Source of the DNA: Steinernema hermaphroditum
Lineage: Eukaryota; Nematoda; Chromadorea; Rhabditida; Steinernematidae
NCBI GenBank assembly: GCA_030435675.1
Contig: CM059625.1
Coordinates: 806,001-870,000 of the forward strand
DNA: 64,000 bases
Direction: 5' to 3'
The translations under genes were made by a program, and so were the position numbers. Position 1 is the first letter of the stretch; the number at the start of each line of letters is the position of its first letter. Below are positions 1 through 11,315 of the stretch, one piece after another. Under the pieces are notes generated by a model that ran no database searches, had not been told where the DNA came from, and saw only the letters and a list, made by a program, of their open reading frames with translations.

Positions 1-449
1 AATTTTATAATGTGTATTAAGTATTAAGATATACTGTAACGACGTACGTCTATACCGGAAATGGAAAATGCCGTTACACTGATAATTACAATTTTGAAAG
101 ACCCAATTAACCTTTTATTTAAGTAAGGTTCGGAAGTGTACGTATAGCAGGAAGAACTTGCTAATGAGATATTGCTGTCTAGAATTTAGGTCGCCGTAAT
201 TAGTTTTCTGAAGATCAAATTATTGTGTAAGCATTGACGTGTGCTGACAGCACTAAAGCTGGCTAAAGTGAAAGCCCCGAACGTATGAGGTGCGGTAACT
301 ATTCTCTGTGATCTCTTGTATCCCCTGTAGCTCAATTCACATACCATTGACGACAATTAACACCACGTATTTTAGCAAAGGTTTTGTTAAAACACAATCA
401 CGTCGGCAGCGTGTAATTATATGAGATCAATAGTATCGCCTGGTCTCAG
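1..449. other. Downstream flank of evl-20, no gene seen
   Basis: I see no coding exon on either strand. On the minus strand an AATAAA hexamer lies at 119-114, about 330 bases past the evl-20 stop, and could be its polyadenylation signal. The rest is AT-rich and unremarkable. Confidence 0.5.
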
Positions 450-1097
450 TTAGTCGTGCATGAAGATCCGAGAAGACACATCCGTGCACATCCATTCCAG
501 TGCTTCCAACAGATTCGACCCAGTCACAGCGCTACACTCGAAAATCCTCCAATTGTGGCTTTTAATGTCGTCCAGATTTAGCAACTGCAACATCTCATAT
601 GTCGTTCAACATGTGCAACGGCGACAAACCTTCGATATCTGGGAAAGATTGTATGCTCCGGGAAGATCCTGTTTGTTGGCAAGCACCAGCAACGTACAGC
701 CCAGCAGACGTTCCTCGCCTAACAGGCTGTTAAGTTCTTTAGCACAGTCATTCAACCGATCAGCATCTCCAGAATCAACAACCCAAACGAGTGCGTCGGT
801 CTGTTCGAAGTAATTCCGCCAGAACGACCGAAGGCTGACTTGACCACCGACGTCCCACATGTTCAGTTTCCATGTATTCAAATGGAGGGTTTTGATATTG
901 AATCCTAAAGATTTTATTCAGAAGCAGCTGACATCAACGTATGTCGACATACCCAAAGTCGGCGAAATTATGTTCACATCTTCGCCATTGATTTTCTTTA
1001 GAACAGTGGTCTTTCCAGCGTTGTCCAATCCAAGAATCAAAACTCGGATCTCTCGTTCCTTTTCCTTCTGCTTCCGTAGAATAGAAGAAAGTCCCAT
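450..1097 (-). CDS. evl-20: ARL2-type small GTPase (evl-20 orthologue)
   Basis: Three exons in transcription order, 1097-953, 904-630 and 584-450, give 184 codons plus stop, exactly the usual ARL2 length. The protein starts MGLSSILRK, with Gly2 available for N-terminal modification. It carries the P-loop GLDNAGKT, the switch II motif WDVGGQ, the guanine-specificity motif NKQD and a CSA motif near the end. ARL2 proteins act with tubulin cofactor D in tubulin folding and with lipidated cargo carriers, and C. elegans evl-20 is needed for microtubules and cytokinesis; that role is known for the family, not seen here. The ATG directly follows TTTCAG, a trans-splice acceptor. It lies 320 bases downstream of eif-3.G on the same strand, so the pair is probably an operon. 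As I recall the two are also neighbours in C. elegans. All three junctions keep phase. Confidence 0.93.
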
Positions 1098-1417
1098 CTG
1101 AAAGAAAGAGCACACAATTAATGACGAGCTCTGCTATCATGATCGAATGTCTGATATGCTAGAAATCCGAATCAGTACACTGGCTTTGAAAGATCCGTTG
1201 GAGAAAGTTCCTCATAAATCGTTGCGTATTAAAGGACACTGCGCCCATTTATTCCTTTCCCAAGTAATAGCGAATCAAACAACACAACAAATAACAGGTA
1301 TGTACCATCGACAAGGATCAAGAACTGGGTCCTTTGGTTGGTTCTCTTAACAAGCAGATAACAATTTATCGAAATTTAAAACAAGCCCCACAGTGTGCAC
1401 GAATTCTGCGAGGGAGA

Positions 1418-2553
1418 TTAGTTGTTACTGGGTCTAAAACGGAAAGTCAACGGTTTTTATGATATGCTTGAAACTTACTTGGCCCACTCAACCTTCAAGA
1501 TGAGATGATCCAGCTTGGCGCCGTTGAATCTGCCAATAGCACGCTCAGCGTCTTCGCGACAGAAGTACGTAACGAAGGCGAAGCCCTTGGGACGGCCGGT
1601 GTTTTTGTCACGGGCAAGGAAGATGCGGTCGATCTTGCCGCAACTGGCGAACATGTCGCGGAGACGAAGGTCCAAATCGTTCGCTTCGTAATCTTCGGGC
1701 AAATTCGTGACACGGCAAGTGTAGTCGTCGCAACGACGTTCGCCGCTCGGGCCAACTCCACGATCTCCACGGGCCGAAGGAGGAATGTATTTGTTGGGGC
1801 GACCTCCGAGATCTTTCGAGGCATCGCCTTCCAACTCCTTATCTTCATCGCGAGCGTACATTTCCTGGAATATGAAAGTTATTTAGACCTACGCAAGAAA
1901 CAGGATGTATAGGATGTTGTTTAGTGTGCCCAGCGTTGTGAAGAAACTAGGCTTGCCGCTCATTGCTAGTGTTTTGACATGATACATGTCTAATTTGTTT
2001 CAAAAAGATGTCAGGAATTGCAAGCAAACGGTAAGGGTAGTCCCATTTTTGAAAACCTCACCTTGTACGGACACTGGACGGACCAATGGTCGTCGGCCTT
2101 GCAGTAACGACAATGAGGCCGAGTGGTTCCCTTCTCGCGAGGAGCCTTATTGCGCTCTTCGGACTCGAGTTGTTGTTCTCCAGCACGATTGCGAGTGAAC
2201 TGCATCTGAATCTCTTCGGCCACATACGTGGTGGATACTTGTGGGCCAGCGCCATCGTTCTTGCAGCCACCGAACTTCTTCCACTCCTTGCGCTCCGCCA
2301 CCTCCTTGGGCACCTTCTTTGTGATAACTTTGAATTTGGTGATCACTTTGTATTTTCCATCCTTCTCGTCGACGAGCTCAGTAACGGTCTTAATTCCGTC
2401 CTTAGTGACTTCTTGGCGACCTTGCGCTGCAAGAGTTTCTTGATAAAAGATCGATTACATTGGCATACCGTCGTTTTCGACAGCTTCGGCCCAGCTTCCA
2501 ATAGTAGAAAGGTTAGGGAGAGGTGTTGCAGTTGCCGTGGTAGGGGCAGCCAT
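1418..2553 (-). CDS. eif-3.G: Eukaryotic translation initiation factor 3 subunit G
   Basis: Exons in order are 2553-2469, 2438-2062, 1864-1479 and 1433-1418, encoding 287 residues. The N-terminal eIF3g domain contains SWAEAVEND and a block around ITKKVPKEVAERKEWKKFG. A CCHC-like knuckle follows (CRYC...HWSVQCPYK). The C-terminal RRM has RNP2-like CRVTNL and RNP1-like KGFAFVTY. A tiny 16-base last exon adds PSNN, matching the AKPSTN end of human eIF3G, which supports skipping the in-phase TAA at 1477. eIF3g is part of the eIF3 scaffold on the 40S subunit and aids scanning and reinitiation. The ATG is three bases after TTTCAG, so trans-splicing is likely. One oddity is the first gap: only 30 bases (2468-2439), a multiple of three, containing an in-frame TAA. 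It must be spliced as an exceptionally short intron, or the reading frame is broken there. Confidence 0.9.
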
Positions 2554-3354
2554 TGTCTGAAACGACGCGAACTGGGAATGCTTGGCACAAGGCTTGCACA
2601 CGAGAATGGTGCCTAGTTAAAATGGTCCTATGCACTTGGTAAACGAGGGTAATGCGCAATATGTGTGAAAATTTTCTCTGCTCATTAAATGCTAACTGTG
2701 AACGTGGACCAAACATGAATAATGCCAACGATATGATTATTTTCAAATGAATGTATTTCGAAGCAAACAAGGTGCACGTTTCAGTTATGTCTTAAGGTTT
2801 CATTAAATTTCGCAAAAAAGTGTGGCACAAATGTGGAGTTAACTAAGCTGTAGAATTCGCTTAAGAAGAAGACTCAATGTGAAATCCAGCTGGATGTCAT
2901 AGCCTGATACGAATGCGGTCACACAAAATCGATGCAATATGATGTTGGACATGTTCAGCTTGCGCGCGCAGTTTCACCAAAAGATTCATACAACACGATA
3001 AAATTCAGCATTCGACATTCGACGCAACTTTCCATGAAAATATCAATTCGTCGTCCAACAGAACAAAACCAGAATTGTATCGCCGACTCTCCGCGTTGAG
3101 ACCCAGGTTTGAACAAGGAGTTGGGAAAATCGACAGTTCGTCACAGTTTTGTACGGCTGCAGTTAGGTGATTCGTTTGCAACTGCAACTATTTGCGTGAA
3201 ACGCATGTTGATTGTCAATGTAAATGATGTTCAAGGTTGTGGTGGATCTTTGAGTATTTCTTCATCGATTTTCCGATTCTTGCTGTGAATCCGACGAATT
3301 TGCTAATGCGTACTTCGAGAGACGAGAAGCGGACCATATACATGAGTATTTCAG
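2554..3354. other. Divergent intergenic interval with a decayed exon copy
   Basis: This 800-base interval separates the divergent eif-3.G and TTC19-like genes and presumably holds both promoters. The only structure I recognise is at about 3275-3354, a diverged copy of part of the first TTC19-like exon, described separately. No other open or conserved segment is evident. Confidence 0.5.
3275..3354 (+). repeat. Degenerate partial duplicate of TTC19-like exon 1
   Basis: The segment around 3285-3354 aligns with 3708-3785 of the downstream exon. Shared stretches include TTTGCTAATGCGTACTTCGAGA against CTTGCTAATACGTACTTCGAGA, and the common end ATGAGTATTTCAG. The copy carries substitutions and small indels and does not keep an open frame. 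Its terminal TATTTCAG now sits directly before the ATG used in the gene model, so it apparently supplies the splice acceptor for the start exon. Confidence 0.7.
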
Positions 3355-4744
3355 ATGTTGCGTCTCGCACTTGCTCGATTTGCTTGCTCAAGTCGCTCCA
3401 GAGCCTCATCTTCAGCGCTTTGCGCAGTCAGCGAATGGTCTCACCGCCAGCAAAAGAATGATAGCGGACGTGGCGACAAAAAAAAGCAGTGGTCATGGAA
3501 ATCAGCTGGGAAACCTGTCATGGCCTTTTCTGTCATGGTTACGCTGAAGGATTTCTTCAAAGTTGACCCGGTGAAGTTGGACAAGGATCCTCTCAAAGAC
3601 AAAGTGAAGCAATCGTGGCTCGAGAGGAAGTACCGCCATTACGACAAAGCAATTGAAATTCTTGGTGAAGCGCTGCACGAAGCCATTGACCGAAAAGAAG
3701 AATTGCCGATAACGCGTGTATATGACGAACTTGCTAATACGTACTTCGAGAAAGGAGATCTGGACCAAGCAGATGAGTATTTCAGACTTGTCATCAACAG
3801 GTTTGCAGATTGTCCAGAAGTGTGCCAAGATGCCCGTAATTTAGATTAGTTAACTTGCACGGCAAGAAAGATAGCGATGCCGAATTTATTGGAATTAGCC
3901 TGAAGTTAGCGGACATCTACGCCCAGAAGGGTCTTCTGGAAAACGCCGAGAAGGGATACAGGCATTGCGTCGGAAAGCAGATGAAGGTGGTAGAAGAGAA
4001 TATGAAGAACTTTCTCGTAGCACAAGGCGCCTTGGTCGAAGATCGGCATCTTGTCGAAGCGCATGGTGCAAAATACACCGATCCCCTTGCGCTTTTCGGA
4101 ATGGCCTTGGAGGCTTATGGTCACTTCCTCGTTACATATTGCGATGAATCGCGTATGGACGAAAGCATGGAGTTCATCGACGAAGTTTTGAAGGTCAGCA
4201 TGCTGTTAAACAAGAAGGGGATTTGACAGTAGCATATTGTCATAATAGGCTGTTGCTTTATAATCACACCTTAAGAAACGGTTGATCCGGGAACAGTACG
4301 TCAAATTGGTATAGCATCCCTTTTCAGATTTCAAACCAGATTTATGGCTCAACTTCACTGCATGCTATAACCGTCATCAACAACTATGCCGTAGCATGCA
4401 TCATGAAGAACAGGTACCCCTCATTATTCTTTCATTCCAGTTCACTTATTTTGCCTTTTAGGTTCGAAGCAGCAAAAAAGTATCTTGCCCTAGTTATCGA
4501 CCGAGTAATCTTCATTGACGAATGCGCATCGATGATACCCGGATTTTACTGCAATTATGCCGAAACGTTGTGGCACTGCGGTAATAGGGAAGAGGCATTG
4601 GACTGGGCCAGGAAAGCAGTACGTTTGTCGACTCGCGAGGAGCCCAGAATTCGTGATTTTGCCGCAAAATTCCTAAAGCAGCTGGAAGACGATTTTAAAC
4701 GATCTCAATCCAGAGCAGCCGGCAGCCGCTGGTGGTTCTGGTGA
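3355..4744 (+). CDS. TTC19-like mitochondrial tetratricopeptide protein
   Basis: Four exons, 3355-3800, 3845-4193, 4328-4413 and 4462-4744, join in phase to 387 residues. The first 35 residues are rich in Arg, Ala and Ser with almost no acidic residues, as expected of a mitochondrial presequence (MLRLALARFACSSRSR). Tetratricopeptide helices follow, for example RVYDELANTYFEKGDLDQA and ISLKLADIYAQKGLLENA. The repeat order and spacing resemble human TTC19, which binds respiratory complex III and helps clear Rieske protein fragments from it. The ATG directly follows TATTTCAG. An AATAAA lies at 4768-4773, just past the stop, and the gene converges on the PIG-W gene. The donor after exon 2 (AAG|GTCAGC) is non-consensus but is required to continue the repeats. 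Family assignment rests on repeat layout rather than one unique motif. Confidence 0.82.
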
Positions 4745-4989
4745 TAGGTAGAAGATTCTCTAGAGATAATAAAATTTGTCGATGTATGTTCCTATTTGGT
4801 GATTTTGTTGAGTCCAGGGTAAAGGCGAGTATGTATTTATCACAGTGAACATGCCGGAATTTGCTATGGCGACGAAAGACAGGTTATTATTATGTACGAA
4901 TATGTACAGCTGCCGACCTATTAAGGCTCGTGACACGTATCAACAAACAGATCACAACAATCAGTTAGGGTAATGGGATTACTACGTCG

Positions 4990-7005
4990 TTAACTACTAA
5001 ACATTAGACGTAACAGTCTTCCAAGAGGAGTTATGGGATTGTGAGATTCTCCGTCCGGTCCACTATGCGCTGCTCTGGACATAGAAAAGGCAATAGCTAG
5101 GCATATCGCCGAATATGCCCCGATAATTCCTGTAGCGGAGAACGGGTTCACGACGCTGATGGTGTCCATCGAAAGATTTACAGCACCGGTCATTAGATTG
5201 CTCAGAAGGAAGAACAACACCAGAAAGCCCTTTTCGTTTAGGGCAGAAAGCAGGCACGGATTCAATTTGTTATTTGCGGCAGTCTCCTCTGAAATCTCAC
5301 CAATACATATTCGACAGAGTGGAAGCTTACCCAAGTGAAATGATGGGATGCGAGCAGCCCAGCCTGTAAGTGAGAAGAACTGTACAACTAGAAACATCGA
5401 CAAAGCGCAGGTGAACAATCCGTTCTAAACATCGCCATAAGAGTATTGAGGAACATGTAAAAAGAACAGTACCATAGAGAAAATGAACGGGAGATTCATT
5501 AGACGCCGAGAAGGCGCCCCAAATGAAAGCTCAAGAGGACCTTTTTGTATCAGGATGAACACAGTGCTTAAGGTGAACATCTTCAAAGTCAGCCAGAAAT
5601 ACGACTTAAGACGCACACTGAAACGTCAGTTGGTTATGAATTGTCTTTAAAAACTGTAGCGTACCATCCAGACGGGGCAGCTATCTGGCCGATTCGATAA
5701 CCGAAGCAGTAAACGCCTAGATAACCAAGTGTGGAGTATATGCCCTCGCGATTTGCGCTGACCCAGGTGTCGCGGGGAGCATCAGAAAGAATCCATATTT
5801 TGTATCCTAATCCTGTGAGAAGATATTCATGGAGAGCACAAAATGCAATGCCTAGAATTAGAGAGAAGCTGCCGCCACAAACGAGAGAATGCATGATGGA
5901 GAATGCCTGTAAAGATTGTATTAAACCAAATAATTTCACTGGCACTGGTACCTTTATTACAGCAAGTGTGTAAAAGAAGTTCCAATGAGTACCGTACTCA
6001 GTTACGTGAAGCTGATAGTTGAGTAACGGAAGAATAAGGGATCTGCACATCCCAATAGTAACCAGAACCAAAGTCATCCTGGATGAACTTACAAGTGAAC
6101 GCCTTAATAGGCGAATCATAGTTCTAATGATCGGCACAATTGACTTACAGACTGGCTCTGTGCGTTTCCTTTCGAGTTAAACGAATAGTTTCGGCACAAC
6201 CCATGGCAAATACAAACGCTGATGTTCCAATGTCCATCACGGAGTGACCAAAAGTTTCAGTTTTCGCAAACCGCCTGGGGAACACATCGAAGTCAACCGC
6301 CAGAATTGCTATGCATGTGTATATCATAAGCATAGAACGGAGGTAAGTGAAGAACATTGTCGGCCCCATCTCGGGAGCGATTACTTGGTTCAGGACCTGC
6401 TGCAGAGGGGGCCTTTCCTTATTGTAAGCATAATATTCGCAAAGGAAGAAGAAAACGACACAGAGAACTGTCGCTATTTGGCAGAGAACTAGTAACACTA
6501 TGTAGTTGGACATCAGTGTCAGCGAAAGCAGCATTGGTACAACCAGCAGTAGGAAGTCGATGCAAAATTTGGACCTGAAACTGGATTCTTTAGTGGTGGC
6601 GCTAAACATTGCCGTAAATGACAAGTTGGGGGGGCCATCCTGATGTCATAGCAGCAAACGATATTGTAACTTAACAAAACAAGATACAATATCATAGATA
6701 TTGTATCTTGTTTTCCTCAGCGTAGCTGTCTTTTAATCGTTTTGTTTCTTATCAGATGACCGTTTTAGTCTCTACCATGTTCATTTGCTACACCCTCAAC
6801 CTTAGTATCCATAAGAAAGAATGTGTCGAACATACCATATATAGTTAGAAAAGGGGCTTGATCCAAGGAATACCCATCGTATGATTAAATTACGCCCTAA
6901 CACAGCTAGCGGAGCCACCAGCTGCACGGCAAACACCTCCCATTGTCTGGTTCCATTGTGGCCACTAACAAACTGTTCGCGAATGTCGATCGTCGGCGAT
7001 GACAT
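4990..7005 (-). CDS. GPI inositol acyltransferase (PIG-W/GWT1 family)
   Basis: Six exons in order, 7005-6836, 6601-6149, 6123-5665, 5617-5431, 5379-5331 and 5288-4990, give 538 residues against about 504 for human PIGW. The protein is strongly hydrophobic with repeated membrane-length segments. Family blocks are clear: FVSGHNGT at the N terminus, VDFDVFPRRFAKTETFG, TEYGTHWNFFYTL, SANREGIYSTLGYLG and a C-terminal FFLLSNLMTGAVNLSMDT. PIG-W adds an acyl chain to the inositol of GlcN-PI in the ER during GPI-anchor synthesis. A TTTCAG acceptor lies 24-26 bases before the ATG, and the sqv-2 stop is 379 bases upstream, so it may be the last gene of an operon. Intron 1 holds a perfect hairpin (6676-6714). 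Exon 5 is only 49 bases and its acceptor is the least certain junction. Confidence 0.9.
6676..6714. repeat. Perfect inverted repeat inside PIG-W intron 1
   Basis: Two perfectly complementary 18-base arms (6676-6693 and 6697-6714) flank a three-base spacer. Each arm is AAAACAAGATACAATATC or its complement. It sits in the 234-base first intron of the PIG-W gene. It could be a small foldback element, a transcribed hairpin or chance; no target-site duplication is obvious. Confidence 0.85.
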
Positions 7006-7383
7006 CCGATGAAGCTTTGAGATCTAGTCTGAAAAGAAGCATGTGGCATCTTCCGGAGGCAAGTGAGAATTATTCATATCGAGTTTCCACGCATCACTAG
7101 CAGCAAACAGCACACAGCAGAAAACCATAGAAATCTCGTTTATCTGACTAAAGGGTTTCAGGAATGAAGTTCAAAGGCAATAATAACGGCAAGATGTTAG
7201 AGTTGTACCGCTGTGCTTCCATTCACAAGGGAAGTGAGATGATATTGAAAAGAGAAACCTTAGTATCGGCAGTAAATGAGTGGATGAGATCGATCAAAAG
7301 AGCACCAAATACATAAACAAGCGAGTCACCTCGTGAAAAAAATAACAATTATGTTCGGGTCCGAAGGAAACGAAAATATTGCT
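7006..7383. other. Spacer between sqv-2 and the PIG-W gene
   Basis: The 378-base interval separates two minus-strand genes. It holds the presumed sqv-2 3' end and, at 7029-7034, the TTTCAG acceptor before the PIG-W start. No AATAAA is visible on the minus strand. I see no coding exon here. Confidence 0.5.
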
Positions 7384-8832
7384 TCAGGGAATATGCGTGT
7401 TGTTGGCGCGAGTGCAACACTGACTTGGAAGAGCGGACCAGTCGTAGACGTACGAAGCTCGGAGTTGCACTTCTTTTGTACAAAGTTGACCAAGATCGCG
7501 CACGTTCGTGAACAGCTGTCGAAGTGCCGTCACGCTTTGCTTGTGCGTGATGAGGTATTGATTACTGCAGCCACGAGATCGGAACTCCGTATCGAAACGA
7601 GGATCATGGACGTACTTCACATCCAGACCGGCAAGCCACGCACCGACCGATACGTCCTCGCTTCGGTAGTACTTGAGCAAGTCGGCGTTTGTGGCGATGT
7701 AGTTGGCGAGACGATAAGAGAGTACATATCCTCCACCGAGCTGGAACAAAAGGGTGCATTAATATAAGGATCATAACAACACGTTGCATAATGAAAAGAT
7801 CAAAAGTGCTTATCACAATGATGCGCTGGTGGTAGGCGCACTATCACATCGCAGTGGGCGTAGATAGGAGAGTTCAAAACATGCAAGAAAATAAAGATCA
7901 TGGATCACAGTGAAATTGTTAATTGAATCGCTCCCTTTTCAGCGAACTTCGTCAAATGCATTTGTAAGCAACTGCTACAAATTTTGTGAGTGTGTTACGG
8001 TACACGTTATTGTTAGGTATCCACTACTCTTAAAAGTAAAGCTTTTCTCGCCAGTCTTTCAGAAAGCATTGTTTCGTTCTGCTTTTGCTGCTTATATTGC
8101 ATGCTCAAGCGGCCACACGGTTATAATTATGTAAAGGAGAACAAAACTGAAAGCTAACCTGGTACGGCAAATACCGATCGCATAGAATCCAGTCCTTCTC
8201 CTTCCACTTGCCTTTACGAAATGGCTTCGCGCGACCATCCAGAAATCCCCAGTACAGCATTGGATTTGCAATATCTTTGAGCGCCTTCAGAAACGATCCA
8301 AGTCGCACAAAGCTGTCGGAATCGACCTTCAGCACAAACTCAAAGTTCACCTCTTCGATGGCGGTTTTGAAGCTTCGAGCAGTCTTTCTCGCCAAATTCT
8401 CGTAGGTGTCAACATGTGACGCTAAGAGCAGCAGATCGTCGTATTGTTCCTGTTCGTCGTACAGCTTCTTCAGCTCGATGTCGGACAATCCTTTAGTTCC
8501 AATTGAGAATAGATGACGCACTTGTGAAGGGCCTTTTGCTGACAAGCGCAGCCATGTATCACGAATAACCGATCTTGTAGAAGAGTCATTGCTGTGCGAC
8601 ATAACGATGATGAGCAGATAGGTCGGTGTAAACCTGTGCGGCCTCTCTGAATTAACGCACGTATAAAGTGCATTCAAAATGCATACAAACCTGCGGTGAC
8701 TGCATCCACACATCGGGATCCTCTATGGATTGTTGGTGTCTGAACCAAGTTATTAACTAGTAGATACAACACACTGCAGAATGCGAGAACAAGGACAAGA
8801 AAGATTATGAAGAATTGCCGTCGAGACAGCAT
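7384..8832 (-). CDS. sqv-2: Beta-1,3-galactosyltransferase, B3GALT6 type (sqv-2)
   Basis: Exons 8832-8691, 8646-8159 and 7740-7384 encode 328 residues, close to the roughly 330 of C. elegans SQV-2 as I recall it. The type II topology is clear: a short cytoplasmic MLSRRQ, then one membrane segment ([20 protein letters not shown]) and a lumenal GT31 domain. Family motifs include [21 protein letters not shown] with the metal-binding DSD, and [14 protein letters not shown] followed by [14 protein letters not shown] and NQYLITHKQ, diagnostic of galactosyltransferase II. The enzyme adds the second galactose of the tetrasaccharide linker of chondroitin and heparan sulfate proteoglycans in the Golgi; in C. 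elegans loss gives squashed-vulva defects. A TTTCAG acceptor lies 16 bases before the ATG. It is the third of four tandem minus-strand genes. Confidence 0.94.
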
Positions 8833-9521
8833 CAACCCGTATATTGCTCTGAAATGGCATTGGATTTAGCGCGTCGTAGTGAGCCCGAAAAATCGATCGA
8901 TAATTAGCTGACCGTCAGAGGGTCCATGTCAAACACATCGATGCATCCACGTGACACAATTTATCATCAAGCAAAGTTTCGCGCATCACGCATCACAGAC
9001 AGACCGGACGTGGACAGTGCAGTCTCGAAAATGACGCGGCGTCGTTGGGAATGACCACACACGTCGTTGTACGGTAGAGGTCATATCAGTTTCTCCAAAG
9101 TATCTGTGTTTGCAAGCGCAGAGAACATAACAAAACACATACGATTGCAGCTGCAGGTGAACGAGCACAAAGAAATCATTCGAAGGGGCTTCCGGCCTTC
9201 AAATGTTCTATTGCAGCTTAACTTCTTTCCAACTCTGTAGACAATCAACTCCTCAATTCCAGAGCTCTGTCGCTCACGATTTTCAAGTGCAAAACTTCGC
9301 AACTGTATCTGTGTCCAGATTCGGAATATTGCTTCACGTGGTACCCTTTAAATGTAACAGACAAATCGAAACAATTCCACTTAAAAGTTTATTCGCAGAT
9401 TCGTTCTGACTTACTGAGGTGCTTACAAACACTTCTACAATTACAGAATGACTGTTGCTCTTTTGGAAAGTAAGCACATCTGCTTTAATCGGTACACGTA
9501 ACTTTTGAAGATCACTGGACA
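8833..9521. other. Spacer between UBE2J2-type gene and sqv-2
   Basis: This 689-base interval between two minus-strand genes contains the TTTCAG acceptor at 8849-8854 before sqv-2. No coding exon is recognisable, and the short open frames are incidental. Confidence 0.5.
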
Positions 9522-10483
9522 CTAGACATGATCACCCGACGATGTTGAGACGACGTACTTAACTGCAAGTGCAAGTAGAACGACTCCTGCAACTACGATA
9601 ACATTATAAGCCAGTGACGCCATGCCGTCCAATCCGTCCGCTCTGCAGTAGAAGTTTGAATTAATGGCACAAAACGGAAGAATCGATAGCGAAACAAGGC
9701 GAGCCTTGTTTCGAACTACGAGCAAAACTCACCGTCGAGAACGCTCATCTGGCTTTGACTCCTCAGTTGCCAGTTGAGGAGCATTCAAAGCCTCTTCCTC
9801 CAGTTGTGCGCGAAGTTCCTTACTCAGATCATCGAACAAATCGCAGAAAGTTCTGTTCTACAACGATGAATAGCTTTATAACATTTTCGAACATTAACGC
9901 ACCGCCAAGTTGAAGGCCCGTGACTTTTTGGCCAAAATGCGCTTCTCGCTCTCCGTTGTGTTGACGCAGCCAAGAGTTGGTGTGTTCTCGTTCATGAATG
10001 AGAGCAGACCGTTAATGATAGTGGATACGGTCCAGGCCGGGTTCCAGGTGTCCGGATGGTAGTCAGAGATAGATAGGCAAAGGCGTGTATTTGTTTGGAA
10101 CCTGCCAGACGGCGTGATCATGTAGATTGAGGGAGGCTTGAAGGGGAAGTCGGCAGGGAAGACCAACTTACCATGATAAAAACCACCTATAAGAACCGCA
10201 TAAATAATGAAGGATGACCGGAAATGGATCGTCTGATTGTTGCTCAGGACTTTTGTGTGCAGAAACCTTCAGGTGCTCAACACATGCGAACGAGAACTGG
10301 ATCGTATCCTATGAAGTTAAGCTCACCTTCATATGGTGTATCGGGAGAGCCTTCCACCACATAATGCCATTCCAGGATATTCGATGGAAGAGGCACGGCC
10401 CGGACGTATGGCACAGGATCCTTAACCAAGCGCTGGTAGTCCTTCTTGAGACGTTGGGTAGCGGTTACCGCGTTTTTCGACAT
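9522..10483 (-). CDS. Tail-anchored ubiquitin-conjugating enzyme (UBE2J2 type)
   Basis: Exons 10483-10327, 10186-9903, 9857-9733 and 9642-9522 give 228 residues. The UBC fold starts ATQRLKKDYQRL, with PLPSNILEWHYVVEG, then FPADFPFKPPSIYMITPSGRF. The catalytic cysteine is in NTRLCLSISDYHPDTWNPAW. A charged linker leads to a single C-terminal membrane segment (SLAYNVIVVAGVVLLALAVKYV), so the enzyme should be tail-anchored with its active site facing the cytosol. UBE2J2 orthologues work in ER-associated degradation and can ubiquitinate hydroxylated residues. This is inferred from family; C. elegans has more than one J-type E2, so I do not assign a worm gene name. No strong trans-splice acceptor precedes the ATG, only AAATAG three bases upstream. 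Confidence 0.92.
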
Positions 10484-11315
10484 GCTCTATTTGAGTCCGG
10501 TTAGTGCGAGAGCCACTGGAAGCGGTTTGTATGCGATGACGGATTACGCGAACTCAACGACGCGTAACGCCAGCGTCTTGGTCATTTTTCGAATAGTTGT
10601 TAAATTAGCAACAGCAGAAAAAAATAATTGTTTAGAATATCTGGTTGGATCGCGCTGTTTGTGGCAGAAAGCAATTTGTGTATCTACATGTACGTATGAA
10701 TCAACAAGCGATATAAGTGAGCAATAATAAACAGAGGCGCAAAGGCAATCGATGGAACAGTTAAATAGATAGTGCGGATTTCGTTTATGTAAACAAGGAA
10801 GACTGAAGAATGATTGTGAACGTTCCTAGCATGGGATGGTGTTAGAGGAATGGAACGATGAGCTGCTTGATTGCTCATCAGCAGTTATCCCACACATTTG
10901 AATCAGTGTGCATGGACAGTGAGTATCACTGCAGTGAGTTGGGCGCCGTTCGTCTGTTCCCTTTCGGCAGAAACGTCAATATATTGTCGACGGCACAGAG
11001 TGCGTGAACAAGCGGGTACTGATGACAAACGGTCCATGCCATTCATACCGTGGTTTACAGGTAAACAGATCATTATACAGATACTAAAAGCGATTTTATA
11101 CGCTTCGCAGTCTCCAAATCAACATTTTCAAAGAGCTTTATGCAGAATATTCTACAGATATCACAATTCGCAATAAATTAAACTCTTCACAGACACATGG
11201 AACAGACAAACTCGCTATATAGTGATTCGGCTATCTTATACGGAATACATAATCGAAGAATATAGTGAAATACAGCTTATTGCTTGGCTTTTGAGAGAAT
11301 TGCTCAAGTCTAAGT
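10484..11315. other. Spacer between ncap-1 and the E2 gene
   Basis: This 832-base interval separates two minus-strand genes. I find no domain-bearing open frame; the 101-codon plus-strand frame at 10871-11176 has no recognisable motif. It may hold a promoter for the E2 gene or simply be an operon spacer. Confidence 0.45.
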
